Shown here: positions 1 to 12,491 of the stretch, piece after piece | Layout: every line of letters starts with the position of its first letter | How positions within the stretch are numbered: the first letter of the stretch is position 1 | Origin: Adineta vaga | Taxonomy: Eukaryota; Rotifera | Direction of reading: 5' to 3' | Assembly (NCBI GenBank): GCA_021613535.1 | Contig: CP075493.1 | Span: forward strand, 11,284,001 to 11,348,000 | Length of the DNA: 64,000 nucleotides | Notes under the pieces: generated by a model | Database searches by the model: none | The model's input: the letters and a program-made list of their open reading frames with translations, nothing else | What the model was told of the DNA's origin: nothing | Program-made: the position numbers and the translations under genes

Positions 1-1
1 A

Positions 2-1018
2 ATCTTTCATCTGACTGTATTATTATCGGCAAGTATTGCCTTATTAGTATGTCAAAAAGAAAAACACTCAGCGAAGTACGTATTCGTTGATATTGAATCG
101 CGAAATGGTTGGAGTCCTATTGGATTTTCGTTTCTTTTTGGATTTCTTTCTGTTGCTTGGGCAATGACAGATTACGATGCAACAGCACATATTGCAGAAG
201 AAATTCAGAATGCAGCTGTGCGTGCTCCACAAGCGATCACTTCTGCTCTCTTTCTAACATATAGCCTTGGTTTCCTCTTTAACATAGTTCTTGCTTTCAC
301 TATGGGAGACATCGACAATCTTCTTTCATCTCCAACTGATCAACCATTTGCTCAACTCTTCTACAACGTGTTTGGTATAGCTGGTGGCATTGCTTTTACA
401 CTGTTTGCTTTCATTATTCTAAATTTCTGTGGCATTGCTGCTCTTCAAGCTAGTGCACGCACAATTTTTGCTTTTTCACGTGATGAACTTCTACCGTTCT
501 CCAATATTTGGACTCGAATAAATAGTTATACTAGTACTCCTTTAATTGCCGTTTGGTTAAATGTTATTCTTGCTATAGGCATTAATCTTATTGGACTCGC
601 TTCATATACGGCAATCACAGCAATCTTTGATGTCTGTACAATTGCACTTGATTGGAGTTATTGTATACCGATCATTTGTAAGATGATTTTTAGTTCTAGA
701 ACAGGACGTTATACTCCTGGACCATGGAATTTAGGAAAATTTTCTTGGATAATTAATTGTTGGTCAGTAATCTGGACCTTGTTTGTTTCCATTATTTTTC
801 TAATGCCAACAACACGGCCAGTAACTGCAGAAAATATGAACTATGCCGCTGTTATTCTTGTCGGTATTCTTACATTCGCAATGATTTATTGGTATATAGG
901 TGGTGCACGCGAGAAGTATATTGGACCGCGTAACAAACATCAGCAACAAAAAGAAGAAAATAATATTACTGAGTCGATTTCTTCTATGTACAAAAAAGAT
1001 CATGTAACTAAGTTTTGA
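2..1018 (+). CDS. Amino-acid permease (APC superfamily, Uga4/GABA-permease-like), C-terminal part
   Basis: Open in one frame from the window edge to TGA, so the N-terminus lies upstream. It is probably a plasma-membrane amino-acid/GABA/choline-type permease. About eight hydrophobic segments are visible. The stretch TDYDATAHIAEEIQNA, about 55 residues in, is the loop signature of the yeast Uga4/Hnm1-like APC branch (TDxxAHxAEE), and the later ASARTIFAFSRDELLPFS segment is also typical of it. The C-terminus is hydrophilic (QQQKEENN). No intron occurs in this 1 kb. The closest relatives I can recall are fungal and bacterial rather than animal SLC7 proteins, so horizontal origin is possible but unproven. 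Family is clear; substrate is not. Confidence 0.85.
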   Translation: MFHLTVLLSASIALLVCQKEKHSAKYVFVDIESRNGWSPIGFSFLFGFLSVAWAMTDYDATAHIAEEIQNAAVRAPQAITSALFLTYSLGFLFNIVLAFTMGDIDNLLSSPTDQPFAQLFYNVFGIAGGIAFTLFAFIILNFCGIAALQASARTIFAFSRDELLPFSNIWTRINSYTSTPLIAVWLNVILAIGINLIGLASYTAITAIFDVCTIALDWSYCIPIICKMIFSSRTGRYTPGPWNLGKFSWIINCWSVIWTLFVSIIFLMPTTRPVTAENMNYAAVILVGILTFAMIYWYIGGAREKYIGPRNKHQQQKEENNITESISSMYKKDHVTKF

Positions 1019-1575
1019 AATGCTTCTTGTATTTTCAACAAAAGTTTTAAAACTCAGATAGTATATACATATCTCAATCTTATTTATGCATTTGCGTCGA
1101 TCAGTACATATAATAATTAAAATAAATATATTTTACTGAAATACCTTAAGAAAAAAATATTTTGTTAACGCCATAAGTTATTTTCATCGTCATCATCAAT
1201 TATCGATTTATGTAAATGAGTATACAGAAAAAACAAAAGTGCTTATAATATAACATTAAAACACACCAGATGGTAATAATATTTTTCGTATGAGAAAAAT
1301 ACGCAGTTTCATTAAAAAAGAAATGTAAAAAAATAGAAATACGATTTCTGATTTCGTCAAAAATTCTTCAATACTATAAATAAATACTGAAAAAGTAATT
1401 CCTAAAATATATATCGGTGTACTGAAATGTTCTCTGAGAATGTACTTTTTACTCATTAACAAGATGCAATCATCCATAACTAAGTGATGACGTATGTGTA
1501 GATGTATTTAATCGTGAAGCGAACGATAGTTGTAATCATTCATATTTTCAAATATTTCAAAGCACATCAACAAAA
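1019..1575. other. Intergenic, no gene recognised
   Basis: AT-rich sequence after the permease stop. A 73-codon reverse-strand frame (1256-1477) has no recognisable similarity and is treated as chance. Confidence 0.5.
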
Positions 1576-1884
1576 ATGGCCTTTACTGGTAGTGGATATA
1601 TTGATCCAAATGTTACTGCTTTCGGTGGATTTCCTGGCGGAATTAATCAAAGTACATAAGATGTTTTCTTGTATATTTAAATACATTTATTTCTTTCAGC
1701 TCCAGCAGGTGTAGTTTATCCTATAAATCCAGTTTTACCTGGTGTTATTGCAACTCCTATTCCTGTCTTAGCTCCAGCAAGCACAATAACAGCATCAGGA
1801 TCAATTGTTACGCCACTAAGCTCTACCATCATTGATCCTACTTCTAATTTCATGGCAACGACAAACTATGCTCCTGGAATTTAA
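1576..1884 (+). CDS. Small Pro/Thr/Ile-rich protein, two exons, unknown function
   Basis: Exon 1 is 1576-1651 and exon 2 is 1700-1884, joined across a 48-bp intron (gtacataag...ttctttcag). The product is 86 residues: MAFTGSGYIDPN, then a low-complexity segment rich in Pro, Val, Thr, Ser and Ile, ending NYAPGI. There is no signal peptide, charged cluster, Cys pattern or membrane segment. AATAAA-like sequence follows the stop directly. The clean phase-preserving intron and the absence of stops are the evidence that it is real. I do not recognise the family. Confidence 0.6.
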
Positions 1885-1973
1885 TAAAAAAACAAACTTT
1901 AATTGCCTTGTAAAAAACATAAACATTTGCAATTTTCAATAAACATACAGTTATAATTATAACCGTTAGTCAT

Positions 1974-4900
1974 TCACAAGACATTGAGTCTGATATAGAT
2001 TTGATTTTCGTCCAACCTAAAAGAAATATATGCCTTTTTAAATTGATAGCTCATCTCTATATTTACTGTTAATTTGTCTGATTTCCATTGATTATTCTTA
2101 TCGAGATAAAAACAAGATGAAGAATAAATTCTTAATCTATAATTTGATGTAAAACGACTTTGCTTATTGATGATTTGAGGACTTGTACTTATTCTTTTCG
2201 AACAATAATCACCAATCTCATCTGAAGTTAATTCTCTTAAACCGAATATTAACGTACGATGATTAGCAGTATGTTGATTATCAATATAATATGAATAATA
2301 TTTTTCATCTGTTAAATTTAACAAATTACTCGATTTATTTGTACTTTGATGGCAAAGAAAACTAAATTCATTCAATCGTTTTAGATTGATTTGTTGATGA
2401 TCAAATTGGTAAATGAATAGATACGAGGTATTCGAATCAATTGGATCAATATCGAAATGAATTGAATACGAAGATTCAATATGAATTAATTTCCAATCAA
2501 ATGATTTTGATGTAAATGAAACATTTTGAAAAATAAATTCTGGAAAAATGAGATTATTATCCCGAGGAATGAAAATTTCCTTTGCCATTGATATTTCATT
2601 TCCGTTGATATCTAAAAATGAACTGGATACGAATCGAGATAAATTCGTTGTTAATTGATTTCCATATGGAGCTAATGGCATGATCATTGACTATATAAAT
2701 AGAATTAAGAACATTCATTCGAGATGTAAGATATAGAAAAAAAAGAGAAACAAACTCGAAAGAAATATGTTTGATTTTGATTTTGTAAAGCTTGAATAGA
2801 AAATATGATTTGTGATGTATTAATAATTAGTTTTTGTTGAACATTCAAATGAATAAGTAGTGTCAATGTTAAATATGAAATGATTTGATTCACTTGATTT
2901 GTGATTTCATTTGAGAAATTTTCATCGACTATACCAGAATTTAAATGAATCATTCGTTGTTGCAATGGCCCATGAACACCCTATATGAATGCATAAATAT
3001 ATCATCAGTTTTTTTCTTTTCAGAAGAAATATATATATGATTACAGTTAAAATATTTGCAGCACTTTGAAGTAATTGAGTGTTATCATTCGTGCATCTTC
3101 ATATGAAATAGTTGATGAGATCGAATGTAAAATTTGTGATAATTTTAAACAGTTCTCTAAAGTGACGATCAATGTTGTTGATGTTAATTGATTCGTAGAT
3201 TGAGTTAAATACACTAATGTTGATGATTGTAGATAGATACTGAAAAGATGTTGAATGGTTAGATTATATTTGAATTGAAAGAAAGTTTGTCGAAGATTTG
3301 ATTGAAAATGTAAGTTTTTTGTATAGTCATCCATAATGGATTGATTGAATGTTGTAAAATTCTATAGAAAAGAATAGGAGAGAAATGTAACTTGAAATAG
3401 ACATTATACTTGTTCATAACGTTGACTATCCAATGATGAAATGGAGATCTTTACAGCTGGAATTCCATCTAAGAAAGAAGAAAACTATACTTTGTTCGAT
3501 TTGATTAAGAAATAAGAAATTTACTAGAAATAGCTCGATGAATATTTTCGTTATTTAATTGATTGATTTCTTGTGAAATTGAAGAGAGAAGTTGATTATT
3601 CATGTTTAGATTTGCAATCGAAAAGATTTTACTAAAATCATTCAATTCGAATAGATTTGCCGAAATGTTGATGGACGAGATATTCAATTGTGAATAAGAA
3701 TTGAATTTATCTCGAACACGAATGATAAGATGAAGATATCCAGATGGTAATCGAACTTGAAAATTAGAAATAATAGAAAAAGCAACGATGGTTAATTGAT
3801 ATGGATTGGTCTTCCAAAAAAACAATGTATAATCTTTAATTGAATGTTCGTCTGTCCAATTTGAACATGAAATATGAAACAAGGTTTTAATTGTTCCATT
3901 TGTAGGATCGATGCTACAGAAACCATGTGCGGGTGGTTGATTTATTCGAAAATTTAATGAACTTGAACTGATTGTATCTTTAAACGAATATACAACTTCA
4001 AATCTCCAATATTGGATCGAATTATATTTCACGAAGAAATCATTTGCAATTGTTAATCTCTTTATATTTAATCCTATGAAAAAGAGGAAAATTGAAATAT
4101 TTTCAGAAGAATTCGTTTGATTAAACTGCGTCCAGTTATGTTCATTTTCAATTGATTGATAGATATTCCATCGAATAGTTTGAATATTTGAACACTTTTC
4201 AAAACATTGAGAATCTAATAAAAGTTGATTTTAAGGATTGATCAATCGATATGATGATTGTGAAATACACAAAGTCGATATGACACAACTATAGACAAAT
4301 AAAAGTTTGCTCTTTGTTCGAAATCAAAAAGGAAATCTAGACTTGTACCTGATAAGAATGAATGGAGAAGATTGTTCTTGAATTTGTACGATTAGGTGAG
4401 TATGGAATTTCATTGAAGAATTTTCCTTATTGATTATTTCAACCTGAAATTCATACAATTGATTGAATTTTAATGAATTCGCTACAATTGTTATTGAAGA
4501 TTGTATTGAATCATCATATTTCCATGTTTTGTTCATCATTTGACAAAAATATTTATATATCCATTTCTAATCAGAAACATATACTATTACGAAAGGCATC
4601 TTCATTCTTTTGAATTGAACTTACGTTAGCATTGAATGGATATCCATCATGATCAACAGAATATTTTCCTGGATTAAGTTGCAAATCTTGTTGATATCCA
4701 TGCGTAATCATTAAAAGTCCATGTGGAATAATATTTAATGATATTCCCGATGGAACGATATGGATGAAAATCGGTTTGGATGATATTATATTTGACAAAA
4801 TCGATGTGGAAACGGTTAGTTTTATGTGATAACGACCTACTGATAATGTAGATGGTGGAATATATAAATCCTGATACGTTGTTTCAATAAATAATGAGTT

Positions 4901-6164
4901 CAGTGAAATGTCATGTGAAAAATTAGAAATTGTCCATTTTGGATAGACGAAAAATGGTTTGTCACAATTGAATTCAACGAATGAGCTAAGAAAAATTTCT
5001 TCATCTCGTTGATATTCTAATGGAGTAATCGTTTCTGGAATTAATTGAATCGATGGAGGAATTGAACATAACGGCCATGAATAAGTACCTTCATCTTTTG
5101 AAATTGTTGTAGTTGTGCTTTGGTTTGTTATTGAAATCATTGTTGTTTGATCTGAAAATAAACTCAATTCTAATCGAATTGTACCTGTCATTTTAGTACT
5201 TACCACAAGAATCGTTTAAGAAAAGAAATTTTAGAATTCGATGATTATCTCGATCGCTAACAAATATATTCCCATAAGTATCAAAACTAAGTAGTCGTGG
5301 TTGTTTCAATTGAGTGATGTATGCATCTAGTTGATCACATCCAACGAGACATCGAAAACCGTAAGGTCCAGATCCGATAATACGATGATTACTACTATCC
5401 ACAATGAAGAGATATTTATCAGCATCTAGTGTAATTCCACTAGGACATTTGAGCGTAATTGTGCGAGAAGATGATGTAACGCCTGCTAATGTCGTTCCTT
5501 CTAATATTCCAGATGAAAACGATTGAATTCGATCGTTCTGACAGTCGGCGACATAAAGATCAAAGTTCACATCAACAAAAATCCCTAAAGGACCATTCAA
5601 ATCGTTTGAAGAAGAACCATTAATACCTGTACCAGCTGTGATCGTTGACGTTTGAACGCTATTAATCAACTCTATTTTGATAACTCGATGATACTTAGAG
5701 ATTGAGCAATATACACTCTCATTGATATCAACAAAAATACTGAAACATGATGAATTCACGTGCATAATAGTAAAAAAAGTATTTGTACTCGATAGCCTTT
5801 TATCGATGCGACGTTTCGGTGCACCATTCGTAAAATAGATATCACCAATATTTGTGACAAAGATAGATGCTAAGTACGACATATTACCGGAAATGATCTT
5901 TGTTGGATTGATTGCACCATTTTCCCATACTAAAATTTTCTTTTCATCTCGATTCGAAAGATAGACGGTGTTGTTTCTACTGATAAAAATAGCAACTGGA
6001 AGAGTTCCAATTGTTGTTTGATCGGTAAAAACGATGGCATTTCGATCCCAACTTGCTGTTGGACATAGTTTTGGTTGGTTGAATGACAGAACTATAACAG
6101 AAGAAGAACAAATTTGATCTGTGTTGCTCTTATATTTTATTACCTGTTGTCGAAGTTGTTTCAT
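1974..6164 (-). pseudogene. NHL-repeat plus REJ-domain (polycystin-1-like) gene, disrupted and C-terminally truncated
   Basis: An N-terminal NHL beta-propeller (5204-6164; units such as LGIFVDVNFDLYVADCQN and NIFVSDRDNHRILKF) splices through a 52-bp intron (5152-5203) to a receptor-for-egg-jelly region. REJ hallmarks are SVGRYHIKLTVS, CEKC-type cysteines, YWRFEVVYSF and NQPPAHGFCSIDPTNGTI near 3920, then Ser/Gln-rich helices. The last exon (1974-2687) resembles the pre-GPS part of polycystin-1-like proteins (GLRELTSDEIGDYCS, YLDKNNQWKSD), but it stops there: no GPS, PLAT or membrane channel follows. Lesions: an in-frame TAA at 4231-4233 inside otherwise continuous REJ sequence, and a frame slip near 3060-3090 (the expected LLQSAANILT is in another frame). 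The 5' end is uncertain; no signal-peptide exon was found. A decayed membrane-receptor gene is likely; assembly error is the alternative. Confidence 0.65.
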
Positions 6165-6570
6165 TTTTTGAATGAAATAATTTTATAGAATTAGACTTTG
6201 CCTTATATGAATCTTGTTGTCTGTATGTTGTTCTTAGGTTACTAGTTGTTTCGTCTAAAATATATGTATGTATACAAAGTAGAATAGTTATGGCTTTGTC
6301 ATCGTCTGAATTAGATTAAATAATATACGATAGGTCGAAATACTACGAGTTTTCGTTGTTTATTGGTTTTTGCCATAGGATCTATTTTTTAAGTGCTCAG
6401 TTGAATACAAATATTTAGAAAGAACTAGCAATTATTTTGCTTATGCTTGTTCAGATACAACTAACATTATTTTCAAACATTCTTTCGTCTGTTCTCTATT
6501 TTCCGATGTAGCTATCCAAAAAATTCTCTTATTTTCGATTTATTAGATTTATCGAAATTAGTTTTCTTTT

Positions 6571-7608
6571 TCATATCACTACACATCGCTTACCACAAGA
6601 ATTTCCCAAGTATGGAAATTTTTGAATTCGATTATTATTACGATCACATACAAATATGTTTCCATAACTATCAAAACTAAGACTGAACGGATCTCGTAAT
6701 TGATTGGATTGTGAGCCTCCTCCTTGACATCCAATTAAACATCGAAAACCATATGGTCCTGATCCCACAATACGATTATTGCCCTGATCCACAATGAACA
6801 AATATTTGTCAGCATCTAGCACAACTCCACTTGGAAGATTTAGTGCAATTGTATTAAGTGCGCCATTTCCTGCTACTGTTATTCCATTTGATTGATTAAA
6901 ATGAAACAATTGAACTCGATTATTTAAAGAATCTACTACATATATATCAAAATTCACATCAACAAAGATTCCCAAAGGACCATTGAGTTGATTTGAAGAG
7001 AACCAAGTTGACCATTGATCAGTTCTTCTGAATTTGAATCAACAGTACCAGTGCCAGCTATAATGATTGATATTATCGACTTTTTATTCAATGGAGTTTT
7101 TATAACGACATGATACTGATACAATGAACAGTACATATTATCATTGACATCAACAAAAAGTCCAAAGCATGGTATCCTAGTACTTTTAACAGGAACAAAA
7201 GTATTTTTCTTAAATGTCCATTTGTACACTTGATGATTCGGATAGCCATAATCAATGACAATATCGCTTTTCTTTGTAACAAAGATAGAAAATGAATGAT
7301 GAAAGATCATTAGTAATAAGTTTCATTGGATTTAAACTACCATTAAGCCACATTAAAATTTCATGCTTTTCGCGATTGACAAAATAAATTGTGTTATTCA
7401 TATTGATAAAAATGGAATGAGGATTTATACCAATTATTGTCTGATCAACAAAGGTGATTCCATCTGAACTCCAACAAGGTGTTGAAGGAAACTTTGGTTG
7501 ATTATAAGAAACGGCTAAAATGAAGTAAAACATATAGAAATAGGAAGTTTATTCACCAAGAATTGTATAGATGATGAAAATAGGATAAATGAATACAAAA
7601 ACAAGCAT
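6571..7608 (-). pseudogene. Second NHL-repeat gene copy with signal peptide, two frameshifts
   Basis: This is a tandem paralogue of the NHL part of the neighbouring gene, sharing LDADKYLFIVD, GSGPYGFRCL and the exon-end SCG|gtaag. Exon 1 (7557-7608) encodes a hydrophobic signal peptide, MLVFVFIYPIFIIYTIL, and splices through 42 bp (7515-7556) to AVSYNQPKF. The NHL exon then changes frame twice: near 7290-7300 (NDLSSF/FSIFVTKK) and near 6985-7005 (INGQLGS/NGPLGIFVDV). The donor at the end of the propeller is kept, but no REJ exon follows before the next gene. It is therefore a truncated duplicate. Two separate frame slips make expression of a full propeller unlikely unless they are assembly errors. 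Confidence 0.7.
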
Positions 7609-9509
7609 TCTAGGGACGAGTGATTCAAAATAGTTGGATTCTATGTATCAAATAATATCTAATGAGCTCTCAGAAAATTGATCAAAGAGGATATTTACAT
7701 GAAATTTTGTTGATCATAATGGAAATAATATAGATTACAATATGAATACTACGTTTGCTTATCAGATTGCATAACATTTTAGATCAAATATGATCAATTA
7801 ATCATAAACAAATGTAATTAATGTAAACTGTGTGACAAGCGAGATTCTTGTTTGAAGAGAACAAATGACATTTATTCATCAATTCTTCAATATTTATATG
7901 TTTTGTTTCTGTTTTTATTTTATTTTATGAACTAAACGTGACAAAAGAGCAATAAACGATTCACGTCAATGAATATTCTTTATTAGACAATCTCTTTTAC
8001 CGTGATTTATTTTCACAATGCTTTTTCATGTAAAGTAATCTTTTGAAAAGGATTTCTCGTCGTTATTTCTATTTCTAATAGATAGAATAAAGTATTTTTC
8101 TATTTAAATGAAAATCATGCAAATTTACTCTTTTTTATGCATCATTTCAGTATAGTCTTTCATGATAAACAGAAATAAAAAATTTATGCACATGATCTGT
8201 CAAAAAAAGAAAGAAAAACTCTGTCTCGTAACAAAAAACATAGGTTATTCTGATTTACTCTCTCATCCGAAGATTCACATAATAATCCGTGAATAAGAAG
8301 AATTGAGACCATAGATTCACACTAATGTTGCTTTTTTCTCGATAATACATTTGATGTTCTCGTTACATATACCATGAATCATTTCGGATGTATCTTAGGA
8401 AATATTAAAATGACAAATCGATGATTAAAATCACAGAATCCTTGAGTCATATATAAATTAAGTTCATTTGGTAATTTACTTTAGGTTGTTTATCAACGAT
8501 AGTATTCTTTCCAATATACCAAGGGATCGACAATTTGATTTCGTATTCAATGCCATTCATTCATAAAAAATTCGCTCGTTGAAAACTTATAAAGTAATGA
8601 ATGAATACATGTTTCCATAAGCTAAAGAAATTAATCGAATTGGATATATACAATACAACATATACATTGAAAATGTTTCATTTCAAATAATACAAAAAAA
8701 AAGATCATTTTCTTGTAGAATGTCATGTACCTATTTGAATCCATGATTTTCTTGATCATTGGGATTCGTGCAATTCTACATTGATATTGATTATTAATCA
8801 ATTCTTTCTTTATTTTTTGAATCTTCAATCAAATGAATATTATATCTGTTTGGAAATATTTTCAACACATTATGTGTTAATAACAATATTCTTTTACAAA
8901 CTTGATTGATTTTCATAGACATATTTTATTTAAATTGTAAAAATTATTAGAAAATAATGAGAAGCTTGGATGAATGAAACAAAGAAATTAAAAGGAAAGG
9001 CAAGACAAACTAAACAGAATATTAATTTTGCGTGATCATTTTAAGATCGTTAATATAAGATAAAATACAGATTGGTGATTTTGTTGAAGACAATATATGC
9101 TTGTGATTTTACATTAAAACATTGCTTCTTAAATACATACTGAGAAAAAGCGACAAAAAGTAGAATTTTGCTACATTCAGGTCTATTACCCGTTTAGATG
9201 AGACTTTATAGAGAATGTCTTCTCATCAATAGTTTCTTTTTTAATTACGCTACTAATTTGGAGGTCTAATTACAAAACATATCGTAAAATTATATACAAA
9301 ATAATATTTAAAATAAAAATTGACGATGTCTGATATTATCGTAAATAATTTAATTATGAAATGGTCAAGAATTTTTCGTTCTTTTTATGACAAGCACTAT
9401 TTACTATGTTGATGACATACGCAATTGCAAAAAAATAGAAGGAAGTGAGTTAATATTATACTATTTATGTGCATCGCTAAGATGGTATTGATTGCTTTTA
9501 TTATATATC
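7609..9509. other. Long intergenic stretch, nothing recognised
   Basis: About 1.9 kb of AT-rich DNA. No coding frame with family features, no tRNA-like cloverleaf and no transposon ends were seen. A 65-codon reverse frame at 8631-8828 is treated as chance. Confidence 0.5.
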
Positions 9510-12491
9510 TCATAACTCTAAATCGATAACAATCGGTTCTTGTACTGTTTCATAATTCGAATTAGAGATCGATGCATTAACAAATGTTGTTAAGTCATAG
9601 TCGACACGTCCACATGCTTCACGAATATGACCAAAAACATGTAAACGCGGCTTGACGTTAGTAACACGAGCGCGTAATTGCGCACAGCCCACATGTATGT
9701 CCATGCTGTTTTTATCGAGAATATTGGTCGGTGGATAATTGGTGAGAAGAACATTCACATCATTTGGAATTCGAGACCAAACATCTCTGATTTCGATACT
9801 GTTGATCGGTACATTAAAAGCCGAATCATAATCTGCTGTTTGATAGGGACTAAAGATGAAGACAATTTTCCACAAGATTAGAAACAATATACATATTTCG
9901 ATGGTTTACCTGCCATAAAATTTCAGACCAGTAACACTATCGATGAATTGTTGTTCTTCTAAATAAATAATGCCATAGTCAATTGCTAACGATGGATCGC
10001 GTACAAGTTGTTTGATAACTTTAGAATTTTGTTTTCGATTATCATGCCATCGTTTCCAATTTTTCTCATAAAACATTTCGTCCAAAGTGATATCATGATT
10101 TCCGGCAATGAAGATTTTTAAACGAAATTGAGATTGATATTTGAGGACAGTGAGAAATTGTTCAATTTCATTTTGTTCGCCTGACATCGAAAAGTTGCCT
10201 GTATGCAAAAGAATATCACCAGCAGGTAGTGCAAATCCATATTGAGAGTATGTGTCACTCAAACACACAATGCGTATCGTTTTATTTGTTTTATTAATAA
10301 TATTATCTAAAAAAACAGAACTAGAATATCAACCTTTCGTGAACAAATGACTACTCACCAGATGTATCGATGGAAGATTTATCTTGCCGATCTTTCAATA
10401 TCATTACTGCATATAATTTTTCAACTTGTTTCATTTTGTTTTCAATATCTTCTTTTTCAGCCAACTACATAGAAAAAAATTAGTGAAATTAAACGACAAC
10501 ACTGAGTGTTAAATCAAATGTTTATCTCACTTGATTTATATCAATCCAAGTTAAAGTATCTTCGATATAATCAATCATTTGCTTCTTACTGTCAGCGTCA
10601 GTTTGTTCGAATAGTTTTTCATCCAGAAGGGTTGTTTTCATATTAAAACAATATAACTCAAGTGAATTCTTAGCTTCAATACAATCTCGTTGTGCTTGTT
10701 CTTCTCTTTTATAATTTTTAGCATCAGTAATCATTCTTTCGATTTCATCTTTCGATAATCGACATTGGTCATTTGTAATTGTGATTTTATTCTGACGACC
10801 TGTCAATTTATCAGCAGCATAGACATTCAAGATACTATTGGCATCAATATCAAATGTAACTTCAATTTGTGGCACACCACGAGGTGATGGTGGAATACCA
10901 GTTAGGTCAAAATTACACAATAAACGATTGTCTCTCGTCATGGTCCGTTCACCTTCAAAAACACGAATGCCGATAGCAGATTGATTATCGAAATACGTTG
11001 TAAATATCTGTGTTTGTTTTGTAGGAATGGTTGTATTACGCTTGATTAACGCTGTCATCGCACCACCTATTGTTTCAATACCCTTTTCAAAAGAAAAACG
11101 TGCTTATAAACAAAGATTAACGTTTTTCTTGTTACATCACTTACCAAAGAGAACGATACAACATCTAATAACATAATATCCTTGATCTTCTCTGATGTAT
11201 CACCTGTAAAAATAGCTGCTTGAATAGAGGCACCATAAGCTACGGCTTCATCTGGATTTATTGATTGGGAAAGTTCTTTTCCATTGAAAAAATCTTGTAA
11301 AAGTTTTTGCACTTTTGGAATGCGTACTGATCCACCAACCAAAACAACATCATGAATGCTTGCCTTATCCATTTTAGCATCACGTAGAGCTTTTTCAACT
11401 GTATCAAGTGTTGAACGAAAGAGATCAGCACAAAGTTCTTCAAAGCGAACACGAGTTAATGTTGAATAAAAATCAATATCATCATGTAACGACTCAATCT
11501 CGATCGAAGCTACTAATGATGATGATAAAGCGACCTAAACGAGAAGAGAAAAATCATCAATGAATTATTTCCAAAATGTAACTCAAAAATAAAGAAAAAT
11601 TATTTTTACTTTAACATGTTCACAAGCAGAACGTAGACGAGCAAGAGCACGTTTGTTCTTGAGTAGATTTTTGTGATGTTTTTGTTCGAATTCTTTAAGA
11701 AAATGAGACAATATTCGATTGAGAAAATCTTCACCTCCCAAATGTGTATTACCTATAGAGAAAGAGTTCAAAATAAAATAAAATGCTTGTCAACGAGAAA
11801 TCAATATATTGATTTTCCAATTACCAGCAGTTGATTTAACATCGAATAATCTATCTTCAATCGTTACAATTGACACATTAAAAGTACCACCACCCAAATC
11901 AAAAATTAATATATTTCGTGCGTCCGCATCACACGAATGGAATCCATAAGCAATTGCAGCAGCTGATGATTCATTGATGATGCGTAACACATGAAGACCA
12001 GCAATTTGAGCAGCATCCTTTGTTGCTTGTCGTTGTGAATTATTAAAGTAAGCAGGTACAGTAATAACAGCCTCAGATACTTTTTTACCAAGATACGCTT
12101 CTGCTATGTCGATCATTTTTGTTAATATCATTGATGATATTTCTTGAGGAGTAAATAGTTTTCTTTCATTTTTATAGTCAACTTGAATCATTGGTTTCCC
12201 ATCTCCATCAATGACTTGGAATGGCCAGTATTTCATATCAGCTTGAACAGTTGCATCAGTAAAATTTCGACCAATAAGTCGTTTAACATCAAATATGGCA
12301 TTATCCGGATTCACTTTTACCTGATTTTTAGCAGCGTCCCCCAAAAGGCGTGTACTATTAGTAAACGCAACATAGGATGGTGTTGTTCGATTACCTTGAT
12401 CATTAGGAATAATTTCCACTTTATCATGTTGAAATATAGCAATACATGAAGATACCGTACCTAGATCTATGCCAACTGCTGCTCTAACCAT
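9510..12491 (-). CDS. Hsp70 fused in frame to a degenerate MPPED-type metallophosphoesterase
   Basis: Seven exons: 12491-11825, 11752-11610, 11534-11145, 11082-10531, 10464-10359, 10306-9910 and 9849-9510. They sum to 2595 nt (864 residues) with every junction in phase. Residues 1-619 are cytosolic-type Hsp70 ([59 protein letters not shown]). Asp9, Lys70, Glu174, Asp198 and Thr203 match the HSPA8 catalytic set, but the Asp of GGGTFD is Asn205. Instead of the usual GGM/EEVD tail the chain continues [20 protein letters not shown] into a class III metallophosphoesterase. There GNHD is intact, but SDTH reads SDTY, GDF reads GNF, THGPP reads TNYPP and GHIHE reads GHIRE. The phosphoesterase part has no ATG of its own before its first motif. 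Alternative: Hsp70 ends at a retained-intron stop (TSGE*) and the second domain is a separate trans-spliced unit or relic. Confidence 0.75.

Noticed and set aside
8631-8828. 65-codon reverse frame in the large gap
   Set aside because: Low complexity, no splice context, no family resemblance.
9678-9881. 67-codon forward frame
   Set aside because: Antisense to the phosphoesterase exon, with no independent features.
10359-10464. Hsp70 ending at the retained-intron stop (TSGE*) as the primary model
   Set aside because: The following exon is in phase, has a strong acceptor, and encodes the start of a domain with no ATG of its own; kept as the stated alternative rather than the main call.
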